From NCBI GenBank assembly GCA_031282385.1, contig JAITDV010000529.1, positions 1 through 7,537 on the forward strand: 7,537 nt of DNA, in the 5' to 3' direction. The stretch's first letter is position 1, and each line of letters begins with the position of its first letter. A program made the translations under genes and the position numbers. This DNA comes from Planctomycetaceae bacterium. Its GTDB lineage: Bacteria; Planctomycetota; Planctomycetia; Pirellulales; Thermoguttaceae. Under the pieces are notes generated by a model. The model searched no databases and was not told where the DNA came from. It saw only the letters and a list, made by a program, of their open reading frames with translations. Below, in pieces: positions 6,081 to 7,537 of this stretch.

Positions 6081-7400
6081 ATGCGTGATATAGATGAAGG
6101 TACGATTCGCCGTATTGATTGGCAGGAGCTTTTACCGCCGGTGTTATTGTTTCGGTTGTTTAATGTTGCAATTGGCGGAAGGGTATTATTTTTTGCGATT
6201 ATCGGAATATTTTTAACGATAGTTGTTAATTTACTTCTTTATCCGTTTGTTTCTCAAACGGCGCCTACTTTTGCAGAGATTACGGACAAGGCGGTAGTGC
6301 GTGAAAAGGGATTTTCAATACTTATAGATCGTATCAATAATCGTAACGATAATTCACGTAGTAAAATTATGCCGCCTGATGTTGCGGGTAAGTATGGCAA
6401 TATTCGAGGTGATATTGCAAAATTGAATGACAAAGTAATTTTGAATTTTGTTGTGTATATTTCCAATGAAGTTAAGGATTCTGTGTTATTTGTCTGGTAT
6501 TTTTTCACGCGTAGCGGCGGACAATTTTTCATGCTTGAACATGATAACTTGGCGAAATGCGGTGCGGGTTTACTTGGATTTATGGCGACAGTTATTGTGT
6601 GGGGATTTACGGGCGGATTGATTTGCCGAAGTACTGCAATGCGTTTAACGCGGGACAAGTCAGAGTCGATTCGTGATCTTTTTCGTTTTTTGTGGAGTCG
6701 CGGTTTTAGTTTTTTGAGTTCAATATTGATCGTTACAATAGGGATATTGGTTTGTATATTGCTGGGAATGATTCCACCGCAAATTGCGGGTTATTTGAAT
6801 TGGACGCCGGTCAATTATTTTGTAACGATAATTTTTCCGTTTACTTTTCTGTTCAATTTTTTTGCCTTGTTGTTATTGGTTGGGCTTTGGTTTGGTTTTC
6901 CATTATTATTTGCGGCAGTTGCAACAGATGGAGCTGATGGTTTTGATGCGGTGAGCAGAACTTTTTCATATTTATTTCAACGGCCATTTCATTACGTTTT
7001 GTATTGGTTTCTTGCGGCGTTTCAAGGTTTTTTGGGTTATTTTGTAATTGTATTTTTGGTAACAGGAACAATTATATTGACCGAACATTTCTCAGGTCAA
7101 AACGGCTTATCGCTTTTTGCAATAAATTCAAATTCAAACTCAAATTTTACGAACATTTCAACAGGTTGGTTGTTATTACTTTCAGCGTGGTTTGATTTGT
7201 TGCGTTTTTTAGTTGTAGCGTATCTTTTTACGTGGTTTTGGACGAGCGGAGTTGCGATTTATTTGTTGTTACGGCGCAGTGTTGATGCCTCTCCGTTTAC
7301 AGAAGTATATTGTCAAAATCCAGTCAAAACACGAACATTGCCCAAAATAAAAATTGACAGTCAAGGCGTACCCGAATTCGATAAAAATAAAACAGAATAA
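6081..7400 (+). CDS. Polytopic inner-membrane protein of unknown function
   Basis: The 439-residue protein has about six to eight hydrophobic helices: roughly 35-56, 161-182, 209-232, 246-282 (long enough for two), 304-334, and 362-398 (again possibly two). A polar loop of about 100 residues follows the first helix (57-160), and the C-terminal tail after residue 398 is charged. The short motif DGADGFDAVSRTFSYLFQRP (283-302) between helices is the most conserved-looking part; I recall similar DGFDAVSR-type segments in planctomycete membrane proteins of unknown role. A run of alternating Asn and Ser (350-356) lies in a loop. I see no transporter signature, ATPase motif or catalytic residues. 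The start is secured by the Shine-Dalgarno sequence. The gene appears monocistronic, with a terminator-like hairpin 106 bp after its stop. Confidence 0.88.
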   Translation: MRDIDEGTIRRIDWQELLPPVLLFRLFNVAIGGRVLFFAIIGIFLTIVVNLLLYPFVSQTAPTFAEITDKAVVREKGFSILIDRINNRNDNSRSKIMPPDVAGKYGNIRGDIAKLNDKVILNFVVYISNEVKDSVLFVWYFFTRSGGQFFMLEHDNLAKCGAGLLGFMATVIVWGFTGGLICRSTAMRLTRDKSESIRDLFRFLWSRGFSFLSSILIVTIGILVCILLGMIPPQIAGYLNWTPVNYFVTIIFPFTFLFNFFALLLLVGLWFGFPLLFAAVATDGADGFDAVSRTFSYLFQRPFHYVLYWFLAAFQGFLGYFVIVFLVTGTIILTEHFSGQNGLSLFAINSNSNSNFTNISTGWLLLLSAWFDLLRFLVVAYLFTWFWTSGVAIYLLLRRSVDASPFTEVYCQNPVKTRTLPKIKIDSQGVPEFDKNKTE

Positions 7401-7470
7401 AAATATTCATTTGTAAAAAACGTAATTATTTGATTTCAGTTGCTCAAAATCATAAAATATAATTAACTTT

Positions 7471-7537
7471 TTAAGCTGTTCACACTTTAAATTTCCTTTG
7501 TCTCCGCCTGCTTACCTATCGGAAAGCAGGCTTTTAC
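7471..7537 (+). repeat. Repeat family 2, copy cut by the right edge
   Basis: The 67 visible bases match 4768-4834 at 57 positions, with all of the last 18 (CGGAAAGCAGGCTTTTAC) identical. If complete, the copy should continue with sequence like GCTCTTGAGTTACGCAATTT beyond the window. Confidence 0.75.
7506..7535 (+). terminator. Likely intrinsic terminator of the membrane-protein gene
   Basis: GCCTGCTT (7506-7513) and AAGCAGGC (7524-7531) form a perfect 8 bp GC-rich stem with a 10-base loop, followed by TTTT. It lies downstream of the 6081-7400 gene within a family 2 repeat. The T-run is short, so termination may be partial. Confidence 0.6.

Noticed and set aside
6254..6658. 134-codon minus-strand frame opposite the membrane-protein gene
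   Set aside because: Antisense shadow; the plus-strand gene has a canonical ribosome binding site and coherent membrane helices.
1..7537. CRISPR array, tRNA, rRNA or phage genes
   Set aside because: No regularly spaced direct repeats, tRNA-like cloverleaf, rRNA segment or phage protein was seen on either strand.

Overview
The window looks like chromosomal DNA from an AT-rich member of the Planctomycetota. That placement is an inference from remembered protein families: the CTP synthase, the NRDE/TANGO2-like protein and the polytopic membrane protein with a DGADGFDAVSR segment all read like planctomycete versions. No rRNA or tRNA gene is present to confirm it, and I see no CRISPR array, phage gene or transposase.

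Layout. Positions 1-953 (minus) hold most of a secreted protein of unknown function that runs off the left edge. Positions 954-1834 are almost gene-free: a promoter candidate, a doubtful 73-codon Cys-rich ORF, a GC-rich hairpin and a ~194 bp MITE-like element. Next come two codirectional minus-strand genes, transcribed as a FabZ-type dehydratase (3604-4077) followed by CTP synthase pyrG (1835-3442). A second, inverted copy of the MITE-like element lies just upstream of the dehydratase gene, so the pair is bracketed by inverted repeats. Positions 4356-4903 form a divergent intergenic region rich in a second repeat family. On the plus strand follow an NRDE/TANGO2-like gene (4904-5719) and a 439-residue membrane protein (6081-7400), which ends in a terminator-like copy of the second repeat at the right edge.

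The most interesting point is in PyrG. The synthase domain keeps its ATP, Mg and UTP motifs. The glutaminase domain has Gly in place of the nucleophilic Cys (GIGLGMQ instead of GICLGMQ), and its oxyanion loop and GTP-lid segments are also altered. The predicted enzyme would use free ammonia rather than glutamine. The NRDE-family protein likewise has Gly at position 2, where the family usually has Cys.

The two small-repeat families explain most of the non-coding DNA. Family 1 (1619-1812 and 4166-4355) has ~19 bp terminal inverted repeats around a long internal hairpin. Family 2 (about 4362-4560, 4768-4871, 5733-5849 and 7471 to the edge) has short terminal inverted repeats, and two copies carry a terminator-like hairpin. 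Family 2 occurs only around the two plus-strand genes. The genes show no obvious shared pathway beyond housekeeping nucleotide and fatty-acid metabolism.
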